This document shows positions 32,031 through 42,207 of a stretch of DNA of 64,000 nucleotides, in pieces (position 1 is the first letter of the stretch; each line of letters begins with the position of its first letter). A program made the position numbers and the translations under genes. Source of the DNA: an uncultured Ureaplasma sp. (GTDB taxonomy: Bacteria > Bacillota_I > Bacilli_A > Mycoplasmatales > Mycoplasmoidaceae); the NCBI GenBank assembly GCA_947039515.1, contig CAMQYY010000003.1:1-64000 (forward strand), read 5' to 3'. The notes under the pieces are model-generated. The model did not search any database and was not told the origin of the DNA. It saw only the letters and a list, made by a program, of their open reading frames with translations.

Positions 32031-33725
32031 CTATCTTGATGCTCTTCTTGTTTTAATTCTTCTCATAGCTTCTTTTTTTATATTTTTTCCAACTTCACTA
32101 TCTGAAAAATTTTTGCTTTTTGTATCAATTAAACTAGATGTTTTTTTCATAAAACCTTTACCAACCGCTGTTAATTTAGAATTATCATTTAAAAATGTAT
32201 TTAATCATTCAATAAATTCAACCATAGCAATACTAGATGCAATTAACATTAAACCCTTTAAAACCAATGTAGCTATTGCCGCTCCAATACTATAAGCAGG
32301 ACCGAATATATCAACACTTAAAATAATTTCATCAGAAGTTTTTAAAAGAGGTACAATAAGTAAATTAAATATACTTATTGCAAATGTGACAGATAAAACT
32401 AAAAATTGTTTTCCTAAAATTGTTTTGAATCATAATTCAAATTTAGCACCTGAATCATTTATCCCATTTGCTAAAACAACAGGGCTTATAATTATCAATG
32501 TTACAAATTCAAAAAGTCTTTTTGCCAGCATTAATGTTATTCCTAAAAATGAAGATAATATTATTGCTACAAATAATGTTCCTAAAAACATTTCAAAAAG
32601 TTTTATTGGATTAAGTAAAAAAGTAAAAATACTAGCAAGTGCAGTTCCTAATAATTTAAATCCATCAAATATACCAATTGAACCACCTGTGATATAAGCA
32701 AAACTAGGAGGGAATAAATCTCATTTTTCATATCCATAAATTAATTTACTCAGTTGAATAGTTAAATGTTCAGGAATATAATTTCCTGTAATATTATTAT
32801 CAATTCCTCTAATGATAAAATTTCCTAATGACAAATTTTTATTATCATTATTTCCAAAATTAAAATCACCAATAACAACATTATTAAATTCTTGAAAGGA
32901 ATTTATAAATGAATTGAAATAACTATTTTCTGGTTCAATGCCTATATTTAATAATGGGAAAAGTTCTCCATTAGAAGAAAAATTATATTTAAGATTTGTT
33001 ATATTTTTTTCTAATTCTATAAATAGTGTTTGAATTTTTTTTAAAATATCACTATCTAATATTCCTGATTGGTTATTAAAAACGTCTTTTAATAAAACTG
33101 TAATTTCAGATATTTCTGCTTGAATATTGATTAATTTTGTTTTTAAAATATTAATTAAATTTACATCATAACCTAAATTAGGATCTAAATTTTCTAATCC
33201 AGTTATTCAGTTGCTAATATTAGTATTGAAATTTTCTATTTTTAAATTTAATATCTCTTCATAATTAATTCAATCTTCACTAGTTAATCCGGCTATACCA
33301 AAAAAATTACCACCAAATATTCCTGAAATTTGACTAATAATAAAATTTATTAAAAAGAAAATCAAAGGAACAAGAATAAAACCTATTGCTCAAAATCCTA
33401 ATCATTTCCACTTATGAATCATTGATTTATTACGATTCTTTTCCTTAAATTCATTATGGTTCATAGTAGATTGTAAACTAGCTTTAATGATGAATAATAA
33501 ACTTAATACAAAAGATATTAAGAATACTGATATATATATGATAAATATAGGATTAGATGGTTCAAATGCTTGAGAAAAAATACTTTTAAAAAAAGCATTT
33601 CCACTTATTATATTTAATGTTTTTAATATTAAATCTAATAAAATCAATGGAATATTTATTCCTGTAATCATAGCTACGATTAACCCGCCAATCAAGATAG
33701 CTTTAATAAGTAGTCCTCCAGTCAT
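32031..33725 (-). CDS. polytopic conjugation membrane protein (VirB6/TrbL-like)
   Basis: A 564-residue protein. Two or three helices lie in the first ~130 residues, then a ~200-residue extracellular, helical and Asn-rich region (GLTSEDWINYEEIL onward), then at least four helices between residues ~375 and ~510 (KLFEMFLGTLFVAIILSSFL, KQFLVLSVTFAISIFNLLI and others), and a basic tail ending KTRRASR. The organisation fits the channel component VirB6/TrbL and the transmembrane protein family conserved in mycoplasma ICEs (M. bovis Mbov_0396 type). It precedes the 298-residue gene by 9 bp. Confidence 0.8.
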
Positions 33726-33769
33726 TTTTTCCTTTCATGCAAAAATTGCTTTTGTTTTGTTGTGTATAT

Positions 33770-33856
33770 TTAGAATTTTTCTATAATTATAATTCCTATT
33801 AGTAGTTCATTAATTGCAATAGTAATTATTGTTAGAATCATAATAATAACAATCAT
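33770..33856 (-). CDS. possible 28-residue hydrophobic peptide
   Basis: An ATG frame encodes a single membrane-helix peptide (MIVIIMILTIITIAINELLI, then GIIIIEKF). It lies in the gap between the pilin-like gene and the VirB6-like gene. The nearest good Shine-Dalgarno (AAAAAGGAG) is ~30 nt upstream, and only non-standard starts lie closer, so this is tentative. Confidence 0.3.
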   Translation of the reverse strand: MIVIIMILTIITIAINELLIGIIIIEKF

Positions 33857-33883
33857 CAAATATAAAAATAAATTGATACTAGA

Positions 33884-33905
33884 AATACTCCTTTTTAGGA
33901 GTATT
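33884..33905. promoter_or_regulatory. hairpin hiding a Shine-Dalgarno-like sequence
   Basis: AATACTCC and GGAGTATT form a perfect 8-bp stem with a 6-nt loop. On the minus strand the 3' arm carries AAGGAG and is not followed by a T run, so it does not look like a terminator. It could limit translation of what lies downstream, or be an RNA processing/stability signal behind the pilin-like gene. Confidence 0.35.
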
Positions 33906-33917
33906 ATCTATTACTTT

Positions 33918-34328
33918 TTAATTTTGAGATGCTGCAATAATTATTGGCAAAATCATTAATAGTAGTGGTAATACAAATAATGGTAGAAATATTCATAAAA
34001 CCCCTTTCATAGATTCTTTCAGATCTTTTTTTCATTGAATTTGAGTTTCTTTTGATGTTTCATCACTATTTTTCTTGATTTGTTTTAATCCGTATTTAAC
34101 AAAATTAAAACCTAATAATAATATTGATGCTACTAAACCAAGAACGAAAGCAATATCTAAAATTCCTACAAGTATTCCTAATCCATTTGTCAAACTTTGT
34201 CCTAAATTATCTAATCCAAAATTTTCTGTTATTAATTTCATTATTTGTGGTCCAAATAAAAATCCACCTCAACCAGGTTCAATGGCTGTCATAGTAGCAA
34301 TATTTGTTATATTTATTAAAGTATTCAT
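33918..34328 (-). CDS. pilin-like (VirB2-type) conjugation membrane protein
   Basis: A 136-residue protein with hydrophobic stretches at ~55-80 (GILVGILDIAFVLGLVASIL) and ~112-132, and a charged loop between them (KYGLKQIKKNSDETSKE). The first ~40 residues are amphipathic and Gly-rich. Size and two-helix hairpin match VirB2 pilins and the pilin-like protein (Mbov_0395 type) that precedes the polytopic protein in mycoplasma ICEs. The start codon overlaps the stop of the 69-residue gene (TAATG), after GGAGAT. Confidence 0.72.
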
Positions 34329-34537
34329 TATTTTAAATCTCCAATAATATTACTAAAGATTATTTTATATATATGTTTATTTTTAATTTTTTCAACCAAT
34401 TCTACTTGTGTGTTATTATCTTTTAATTTTGATTTCTCTTTTTTAATAATTTCATCATATGATTTAACACAATTTCTAATTGATAAAATTTTTTTTATTA
34501 TCGTTTCTTTTATATTTATTTTTTGATTATTACGCAT
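34328..34537 (-). CDS. small basic ICE protein
   Basis: A 69-residue Lys/Ile-rich helical protein without a membrane segment or recognised domain. Evidence that it is real is its TAATG overlap with the pilin-like gene and a Shine-Dalgarno (AAAGGGG) before its ATG. Confidence 0.6.
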   Translation of the reverse strand: MRNNQKINIKETIIKKILSIRNCVKSYDEIIKKEKSKLKDNNTQVELVEKIKNKHIYKIIFSNIIGDLK

Positions 34538-34663
34538 AGATAACCCCTTTAATTTTGTATAAATTATTTTAAAGTCATAAATTATATTGGACTATATTCA
34601 ATTTTAATCTATTCTGAATTTCATATTTTATCTCAAAATATTAATTAATTTTTTAAGTAATAT

Positions 34664-34936
34664 TTAAGAATCTGAATTCTTTTTATTATCTTTTCTTTTT
34701 CTAAAATAAACCAATACTTGCAGTATTGAAAATGTGATATAAATAAAAATAAATATTAATTTTATTATTTGATATATTGGGCAAATTAAGATAATTATTG
34801 AAATTATTAAAATAAGTGGATTAAAAATAAAAAGTTTTTTATTAACAGATCAAGAAGTTCAAATTAATTTAATTCTTGTTCATTTTTTTCTCTTATTATT
34901 TTGATAAATTTCTTCAATTGTTTCTATATTATTCAT
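34664..34936 (-). CDS. small ICE membrane protein
   Basis: A 90-residue protein. A charged N-terminus (residues 1-35, several TGA-encoded Trp) is followed by two adjacent hydrophobic helices between ~38 and ~78 and a basic tail (YFRKRKDNKKNSDS). It lies 126 bp upstream of the 69-residue gene on the same strand. The composition is that of a two-helix inner membrane protein; family unknown. Confidence 0.6.
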
Positions 34937-35094
34937 ATTTTTATTCCAAAATGTCTTATATTTTTTATTAATAAATATTTATGCTTCTTAAATTAAATAA
35001 TTCAGATTGTTATTTTTTATTTTTAAAAAATATTTTTAGATTAAATAAGAATTTTTAAATGTATTTTTTTATTAATTTATCATTTATCCTCTAT

Positions 35095-35295
35095 TTAATA
35101 TAGATACTCTTCAGCTATGAATTTTGGTTCATAGTACATCCCATTTTTGGGATGTTTCGTTCCAATTTTAAATCTTTCTGGATGATGTGCTTTTTTAATA
35201 TTAGAATTAATTTTTATTCTTTTTGAAATTTTGCTGGTTAAAAAGTAAACAAATAATTCTAAAATATTACGGATTAACATCAACCAAATAATCAA
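35095..35295 (-). CDS. small ICE protein, TTG start
   Basis: A 66-residue frame opening at a TTG six nt after AAGGAA. The first ~20 residues are hydrophobic (LMLIRNILELFVYFLTSKI) and the rest basic with AHHPERFKIGTKHPKNG, which might bind a metal or nucleic acid. An internal ATG a few codons later is an alternative start. Called because of the ordered composition and the strand agreement with its neighbours. Confidence 0.45.
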   Translation of the reverse strand: MIIWLMLIRNILELFVYFLTSKISKRIKINSNIKKAHHPERFKIGTKHPKNGMYYEPKFIAEEYLY

Positions 35296-35856
35296 TAAAT
35301 TTCCTTAGTATTAAGTTTAGATTTGGTGAAAATTAATTTAGCATCAACTCTATTATTTAATTATTTTTTGATATTTATCCCTTTATTATTTCTTCAAAAT
35401 TAAGATTTATTTCTCCTTTAAAAAATATTTAAACAATACTTTCGAGAAATTTTTATTATCATTCAAGTTCAATCAACATATTTTTTACAGAAAATAACAA
35501 TTATTAATCGTTATTATTTAAAATATTTTTAATATATCTTGAATTATAAAAGTTAAAAATAGTACATATAAGAAAAGCAAACTTTTAAAAGTTTGCTTCC
35601 TCAGGTAAATATATAGATATATATATCTATAAATATCAATTATTGTTTCTTATATATATTTATTTAGTTAAAATTTAACTTAATTTTGAAAAATTAATCA
35701 TAATATTTACATAATAAAATTCTTTTTTAAGAAAAAGTGATAAAATTAATATTAAGTTAAAATTAGTTTGCTATTTTAAGTTTTTAGGTAAATATATATC
35801 TATATTATGAATCTTATTTTTACCATAAAGTTATTTTTAAAAAAGAAGTTAAGATC
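35296..35856. other. repeat-rich intergenic region in ICE
   Basis: About 560 bp with no gene. It separates minus-strand ICE genes from the single plus-strand ICE gene (DUF2188). It contains a 24-bp palindrome (35575-35598), a 20-bp palindrome (35612-35631), and two partial copies of AGTTTGCT...AGGTAAATATATA (starting near 35590 and 35765). Promoters in both directions must lie here. Confidence 0.6.
35575..35631. promoter_or_regulatory. paired palindromes in divergent ICE region
   Basis: Two perfect palindromes 13 bp apart: AAGCAAACTTTT/AAAAGTTTGCTT (35575-35598) and TATAGATATATATATCTATA (35612-35631). They are followed 155 bp later by a repeat of part of the motif. This may be an operator, a terminator with a downstream element, or an origin of transfer. 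Confidence 0.4.
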
Positions 35857-36093
35857 ATGGAAATTATCGATAAAAAAAAACCAACAAATATTTATTATGT
35901 TTCACAAAAAAAAGATACTAAAGAATGAGTAGTTAAAAGAGGAAATGCTGAAAAAAATTCGGCTGTTTTAAAAACAAAAATTGAAGCAGTTGATAAAGCA
36001 AAAGAGCTTGCAAAAAATTCTAGTGCAACTATAATTGTAAGAAAAATGGATGGAAGCATTCAAGAAACAATTTCTTTTAAAAATAAAAAATAA
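35857..36093 (+). CDS. DUF2188-family small protein
   Basis: A 78-residue protein, the only clear plus-strand gene inside the ICE block. The pattern NIYYVSQKKDTKEWVVKRGNAEKNSAV (from ~10), then the helix KIEAVDKAKELAKN and a final strand IIVRKMDGSIQE, matches DUF2188, a small beta-beta-alpha-beta domain of unknown role often found on plasmids and phages. It ends in the palindromic terminator shared with the zinc-finger-like gene. Confidence 0.8.
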
Positions 36094-36128
36094 CTCTTTA
36101 AAAATTAATTTTTAAAGAGTTATTTTTT
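36092..36128. terminator. bidirectional terminator between DUF2188 and Cys-rich genes
   Basis: A perfect 30-bp inverted repeat (AACTCTTTAAAAATT and its complement, 36092-36121) followed by seven T. It overlaps the stop codons of both convergent genes. Confidence 0.75.
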
Positions 36129-36359
36129 TGTTACACAATTTACATGCATGCATTCATTAATGTTTTTATTATTTAAATTTATTTTTCAAGCGTATTTACT
36201 ATTTATTTGAGTTAAATTAGTTGAATTAGAACCATATAACATTTTTTTATTACATAACACACACAGTCTATGTGCATTTAAACCACAATCTTTATCTTTA
36301 CAAAAACAAGGTTTTGCATTATTTCAAGATTTTTGTATTTCTGAGTTATAAGATGCCAT
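36120..36359 (-). CDS. small Cys-rich, zinc-finger-like protein
   Basis: A 79-residue protein with seven Cys and two His in a metal-binding arrangement: CFCKDKDCGLNAHRLCVLC (~19-37) and ECMHVNC near the C-terminus (~69-75). Such spacing suggests one or two zinc sites. Its stop codon lies inside the palindromic terminator shared with DUF2188. Unknown family. A DNA- or protein-binding accessory role in the ICE is possible but not shown. Confidence 0.68.
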
Positions 36360-36501
36360 AAATAATGTTTCCTTGTATTTTTTTATTATTAATATTTTAA
36401 TTCTTTTTGTTTTATTTAGTGTAGTTATTATCTTAAAAAATAATTTTTCTACTTAATGATATTTTTCCTAATACAAAAATTATCTCCATTTTATATCAGT
36501 A

Positions 36502-38004
36502 TTATTTTTTAGATTTATTTCTATCATCACTCTTATTTATTTCTTGTTTTTTTAATATTTCACTTCTATTATTTTCAAAGATTAAATTCTTATTTAAAGG
36601 TTCATAAAAGAAACTATCATCTTCAAAAAAACTATCATCAAAGAATTTTTTATCAACTTTTTTTGATTTATTTTTTATTCTCATATTGTAAGTTTTTTTA
36701 TTTAAAATATTTTGCTCTTCTACTTTTTTAATTTCATTATTTATTTCATCTTTTGTTAAAGTTGAATCAACTTTTAGAAGTTGAGATTTAATTCTTTCAT
36801 AATTAATAGGTTTAAATGCTTTTTTTAATTCTTTATTTTCTTTTCATATATTGAATAGGAACATATACTTTAAAAATTGATCTTGTCATCATAGAGGCAA
36901 TAAAGGAACAACCTTTTCAATTAAATCAGCATAGTAAACTAAAAACATAGCAAAACCAATCCATGAAAGAACTTGAGGCCCTGGTACTCACATTAAAAGA
37001 GGTCCTGTTGCCATTAATATTAGAGAAGTTAATTTTAAAAGAAAAATATATTTCTTTTTACTTATCATAGATTGTAATTCTCTAAGATTCTCTCACTTTT
37101 GATTTTCAAGATTTTTGATATCCAAATGATTAATAATTACTTTATTATTTTCATCAATAGAATAAATGATACATCTAGGTTCATCAACTATTTTCGTATT
37201 TAAATCTTTAGTTGAATAATAAATAATTTTTGTATAGCTAATATTTTTTAATTTTAATGAATTAAATTCATTAACAGTAATATCTAACGGATGATTTAAA
37301 TTATGCTTTTTTTTAAGTTCAAAAAATCTTTTATTATAGATTTCAATTAGATTATATAAATTGTTGATTAGCGATAAATTTTGATCAATATAATTTTCAA
37401 TAAAATATTTTGATCTTAAATTAGAATATTTTAAAATTTTCTTAAACTCTTTTAAATATTTTTTATATATATTTGTATTATTATTTTCTTTTAAAGTTAC
37501 TAACTTTTCATTTAACAAATTTGTATATTGTTGAATAGTTAAATTCTTTTTATTATTTAAAGTTAATTTTGACAATTTTAATATTCTTTTAAAATCACTA
37601 GGATTATATAGATTATTAATAACATTATTAATATCAATGACATTTTCTTCAATTTGATTTATTAAAGAAGCGTTATTCTTTAAATTAAAAGAAGCAATTT
37701 TTCTTTTAATTCTATTTATTTCATTTTTATTATTAATAGTTTTCAGAGGTTTTTTAAACAGTTTATCAATACTAGAAATTTTAATGAAATTCTTAATTTC
37801 ATTATTTTTTTTAAAAAGATTATTTAATTCTTTTCTTTCACTTCTCATTCGATAAATATCAGTAGAAAAGTCATTTCTTGAATTAATCAATCTTTCAGTA
37901 ACATAAACTTTAGACAAAACTTTATTAGATTCATTTGTTGATTCTAAATATTTTTCAATTAATTTATGTTCTTTAACATTATTTTTATTTTTTTCATATT
38001 TCAT
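36502..38004 (-). CDS. coiled-coil membrane protein at ICE edge
   Basis: A 500-residue protein. The first ~305 residues are Lys/Asn/Ile-rich and helical (coiled coil, SERKELNNLFKKNNE region), then a hydrophobic segment of ~50 residues with two helices (IFLLKLTSLILMATGPLLM and VLSWIGFAMFLVYYADLI, ~330-375), and a ~120-residue charged C-terminal region ending DDRNKSKK. TGA-encoded Trp join the pieces into one frame. No recognised domain. It is the outermost minus-strand gene of the block and is divergent from the nucleotidyltransferase. Confidence 0.75.
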
Positions 38005-38115
38005 AAATTAATAATAATTTTTCTTAGATAGATTTTAATTATGTAAATTATATATTTATATTTTTAATATATAGAAATTAAAAATAATTTAATATTATTA
38101 TACATAACTAATTAA

Positions 38116-38871
38116 ATGAATGAAAAGAGCAATATGAAAAATGTTAATATAGTAATTCCATCAGGTGGATTAGGAACAAGATTTTCTGGTAGTGAATTCA
38201 TTGAATTGAAACCATTTATTAAATTCTTTGATAAGACAATGTTTGAATGATTGCTAATTGGTTTTAATTCAAAGAAATATAATATTTCTTTTTTTATTAT
38301 CATTAATGAGAAATTTAAAGATATTTATTCAAAAGATATAAAGTATCTTGAAGACAATTATCAAGTTAAATTCAAATATATCAATCTTGTAACAGAAGGA
38401 ACAACAGCTACTGCTCTTTTTTTATTCGATGAACTAAATAATTCAACTCCAACTCTTTTGGCTAATTGTGATCAAATTATTGATATTAATTTTGATGATT
38501 ACTTGGATGAGCATTTTTTAAATGATGCTGATGGGTCTATGCTTTGTTTTGATAAGGAGGATTCTAATAAATGATCATTTGTTAGAATTAGTGAAAATAA
38601 TAGGATTATAGAAGTAAGAGCAAAAGAAAACATCACTGATATTGCTATTTGTGGTTGATATTTTTGAACAAAAGGTTCTGACTTTATTAAATATGGTATC
38701 CAACAAATAATTAATTTAGATAGAGTTGGTAATGAATACTATCTATGTCCTGTTTTTAACTATGCTATTAAAAATAATAAAAAGATAATTGCTATTATTA
38801 TTGATAAAACTAAAATGCATGGTGTTGGTACACCTGAAGATTTAAGAAAATACTTATCTCTTAAGGATTAA
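38116..38871 (+). CDS. sugar-phosphate nucleotidyltransferase
   Basis: A 251-residue protein with the NTP-transferase fold. The signature loop IVIPSGGLGTRF (~11-22), the conserved Lys of ELKPFIKF, and the metal-binding LANCDQIID (~115-123, DxD-like position) are present. It would activate a sugar phosphate with a nucleotide, supplying glycosyltransferases such as those at 46.8-49.2 kb; that link is inferred. A second in-frame ATG at 38134 has a better Shine-Dalgarno (AAAGAG) than the first, so the protein may start six residues later. It lies between the ICE block and tRNA-His, likely chromosomal. Confidence 0.82.
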
Positions 38872-38913
38872 TTTGCTTATCATAAAAAAAAATTTTATAA
38901 TATTTTTGTTTAT

Positions 38914-38991
38914 GGCGGCTTTGGTGAAGTTGGTTAACACACCTGACTGTGACTCAGGTATGCGCGGGTTCGAGTCCCGTAGGTCGCCCCA
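38914..38991 (+). tRNA. tRNA-His (anticodon GTG)
   Basis: A 78-nt tRNA with the extra G at -1 that marks tRNA-His, acceptor GCGGCTT/AGGTCGC, anticodon stem CCTGA/TCAGG around loop CTGTGAC, T-arm GGGTTCGAGTCCC, and an encoded CCA after discriminator C73. Confidence 0.96.
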
Positions 38992-39000
38992 ATTTAAAAT

Positions 39001-39040
39001 AAAAAAATGAGAGTAGTTTTATACTAGTCTCATTTTTTTT
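39001..39040. terminator. bidirectional terminator between tRNA-His and atpC
   Basis: A 12-bp perfect stem (39001-39012 with 39028-39039) with an inner 4-bp TAGT/ACTA extension after one mismatch; A-rich on one side and T8 on the other, so it works for both convergent transcripts. Confidence 0.75.
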
Positions 39041-39044
39041 ACCA

Positions 39045-39452
39045 TTACTTTGTATTTTTAGCTTCAATCTTATTTAGAGATAACTGCAACTTTCTATTAA
39101 GTTCATTAAAAAGATCTTCATTTTCTTTATTTATTGAATTTAACTCATCTTGCAATTTCACTGATGAATTATTAATTTTTTCAAAATCAATATTTTCAGT
39201 AAAACCGAAAAATTCTGTAAAAACTTTTATTTCACTTTTAGTTGTAAACATTAAACCATCAAGAATAATGCATGTTTTATTTGTATTATTCTCAAATGTA
39301 ATTGTTGATGTACAATTATTAATTTTAGCAATTACATTAACATGATTTGCTGATATTGTTATATGTCCATAAGTTGTTATTGTTTGAAAATATTTTACAT
39401 CTTCATCAAATTTTAAACCTTCATAATCAAAAATTTTTAATCTAGTTAACAT
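39045..39452 (-). CDS. atpC: ATP synthase F1 epsilon subunit
   Basis: A 135-residue subunit of the central stalk. The N-terminal beta-sandwich (TITTYGHITISANHVNVIAKI) and a C-terminal helical hairpin of ~45 residues are recognisable. It is the last gene of the operon, 2 nt after atpD. Sequence conservation is low, as usual for this subunit; identity rests on position and size. Confidence 0.9.
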   Translation of the reverse strand: MLTRLKIFDYEGLKFDEDVKYFQTITTYGHITISANHVNVIAKINNCTSTITFENNTNKTCIILDGLMFTTKSEIKVFTEFFGFTENIDFEKINNSSVKLQDELNSINKENEDLFNELNRKLQLSLNKIEAKNTK

Positions 39453-39454
39453 AC

Positions 39455-40870
<1,416 letters not shown>

Positions 40871-40879
40871 TCATTCTCC

Positions 40880-41731
40880 TTATGAATTAAATCCACTAAC
40901 AATTTCATTAATTTCACTTGTAATTTTACTTTGTCTTTGTCTATTATATTTAATTTTATAATCATCTAACATTTTATTTGCATTATCAGTTGCAGTATTC
41001 ATTGAATTACTTCTAGAAGCATTTTCACTAATTTTTGATTCGATGAATGCACCATAAATAATATTAGTTATGTATTGGGGCATTAATTCATAAATTATTT
41101 CTTCTTTATTAGGTTCAAAATCAAAATCATTTTCTTTAAAATTTACTTTATTTAATTTACTTGAATCAAATGGGAATATATCAACTATTTCAGGAACAAA
41201 AGTCATTGCATTGACAAATTTTGAATAAATCAATTTAATTTTATTAATTTCCTTTGTTTTGATAAACATCTTTCAAATTTTAAAAGATAAAGATTGAACT
41301 GTGTCATATGAAATATTTTCATATCTTTGTCCCATAAAAGATAAAAGATTATCATCTTTTATCAATTTATTATTTTTTCAATAATTAATACCTTTATTAC
41401 CATAAATAGCCAATTTATCATTCTCTCCTATGTTTTGTTTCAATAGTTTATTAATATTATTGTTAAAAGCCCCGCAAAGACCCATATTAGAGTTAATAGA
41501 AATTCATAGAGTATTATCTTCATTTTCACTAATTTTAAATAGATTATCTAAATCAATGAATGTTAATATTTGTCCAAAAACACTAAAATATTCATTAAAA
41601 TATTCTTTAGTTTTTAAATATTCTTTCTTTTGTTTTACCAATTTGGCATTAGAAACAAGTTTCATAGCATTAGTAATCTTTGAAGTAGTTTTTATAGATC
41701 CTATTTTTCTTTTAATTTGATTTAAAGACAT
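40880..41731 (-). CDS. atpG: ATP synthase F1 gamma subunit
   Basis: A 283-residue central-shaft subunit. The long N-terminal helix with IKRKIGSIKTTSKITNAMKLVSNAK, the SNMGLCGAFNNNI segment (~80-95), and the C-terminal helix ENASRSNSMNTATDNA...NRQRQSKITSEINEI are classic. It starts 2 nt after the stop of the extra membrane gene discussed in the findings. Confidence 0.97.
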
Positions 41732-41733
41732 AA

Positions 41734-42207
41734 TTAATTACCTACCTTAGTTAATCTTCTAGTTTCAGTATCAACTTTAGTTTTATTAGATTTCTTTTCT
41801 CTTCTCTTATCTCAATCCATTGGAAAAAAATTAATAAGAAAAAATAGTGCAATAAAAATAGTTGTTGGAGCTAGAATAATCATTGAAATAATAAAAGTAC
41901 AATAAGATCAAAATCCATTACCAGGTGTCGAAATACGGGCAATTTGTTTTCAAGTATACATATCAGGACCTAATTTTTTTAATTCTTCTTGTTCTGGAGT
42001 GAGAATTAGTTCAGGATTTTTTGTCAATACCAATCATTCATCATAATTTCCTTGAAAATTATCATTATAAGCAATTGTCATAAAGATAGTTGAAATAATA
42101 AAAAGAATAAGAGCAATAGCAAAAAAAACACCAGCAATAATTAATTTGTTGATTAGTTTTTTATCAAATTCTTTTTTTAATCAAGTTACTTGATTATTTT
42201 CCTTCAT
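41734..42207 (-). CDS. unknown two-helix membrane protein inside the ATP synthase operon
   Basis: A 157-residue protein whose start overlaps the atpA end by 14 nt and whose stop lies 2 nt before atpG, so it must be co-translated with the F1 subunits. Two hydrophobic helices ([20 protein letters not shown], ~22-42; [20 protein letters not shown], ~104-123) flank a ~55-residue loop with EEWL...[18 protein letters not shown]; the tail is strongly basic ([12 protein letters not shown]). It is not subunit a, b, c, delta or I, all of which are present elsewhere. I do not recognise the family; it may be an assembly factor or an accessory subunit. Confidence 0.85.

Larger units (their letters stand above)
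19207..38004. mobile_element. putative integrative conjugative element (tyrosine-recombinase type)
   Basis: This block of mostly minus-strand accessory genes lies between rplK and a nucleotidyltransferase/tRNA-His locus. It combines a tyrosine recombinase, VirD4 and VirB4 ATPases, a VirB6-like polytopic protein, a pilin-like small membrane protein, a large secreted protein, single-pass surface proteins and a multicopy unknown family. Gene order (pilin-like, polytopic membrane protein, VirB4 ATPase) matches mycoplasma ICEs such as those of M. bovis. Those elements normally carry a DDE transposase, which I do not see. No relaxase, ssb or partition gene is recognised. The boundaries are gene-based; no att repeats were identified. 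Confidence 0.75.

Noticed and set aside
19068..38115. Direct repeats that could be attL and attR of the ICE
   Set aside because: Only short AT-rich matches were seen between the two edges, none longer than expected by chance in such DNA.
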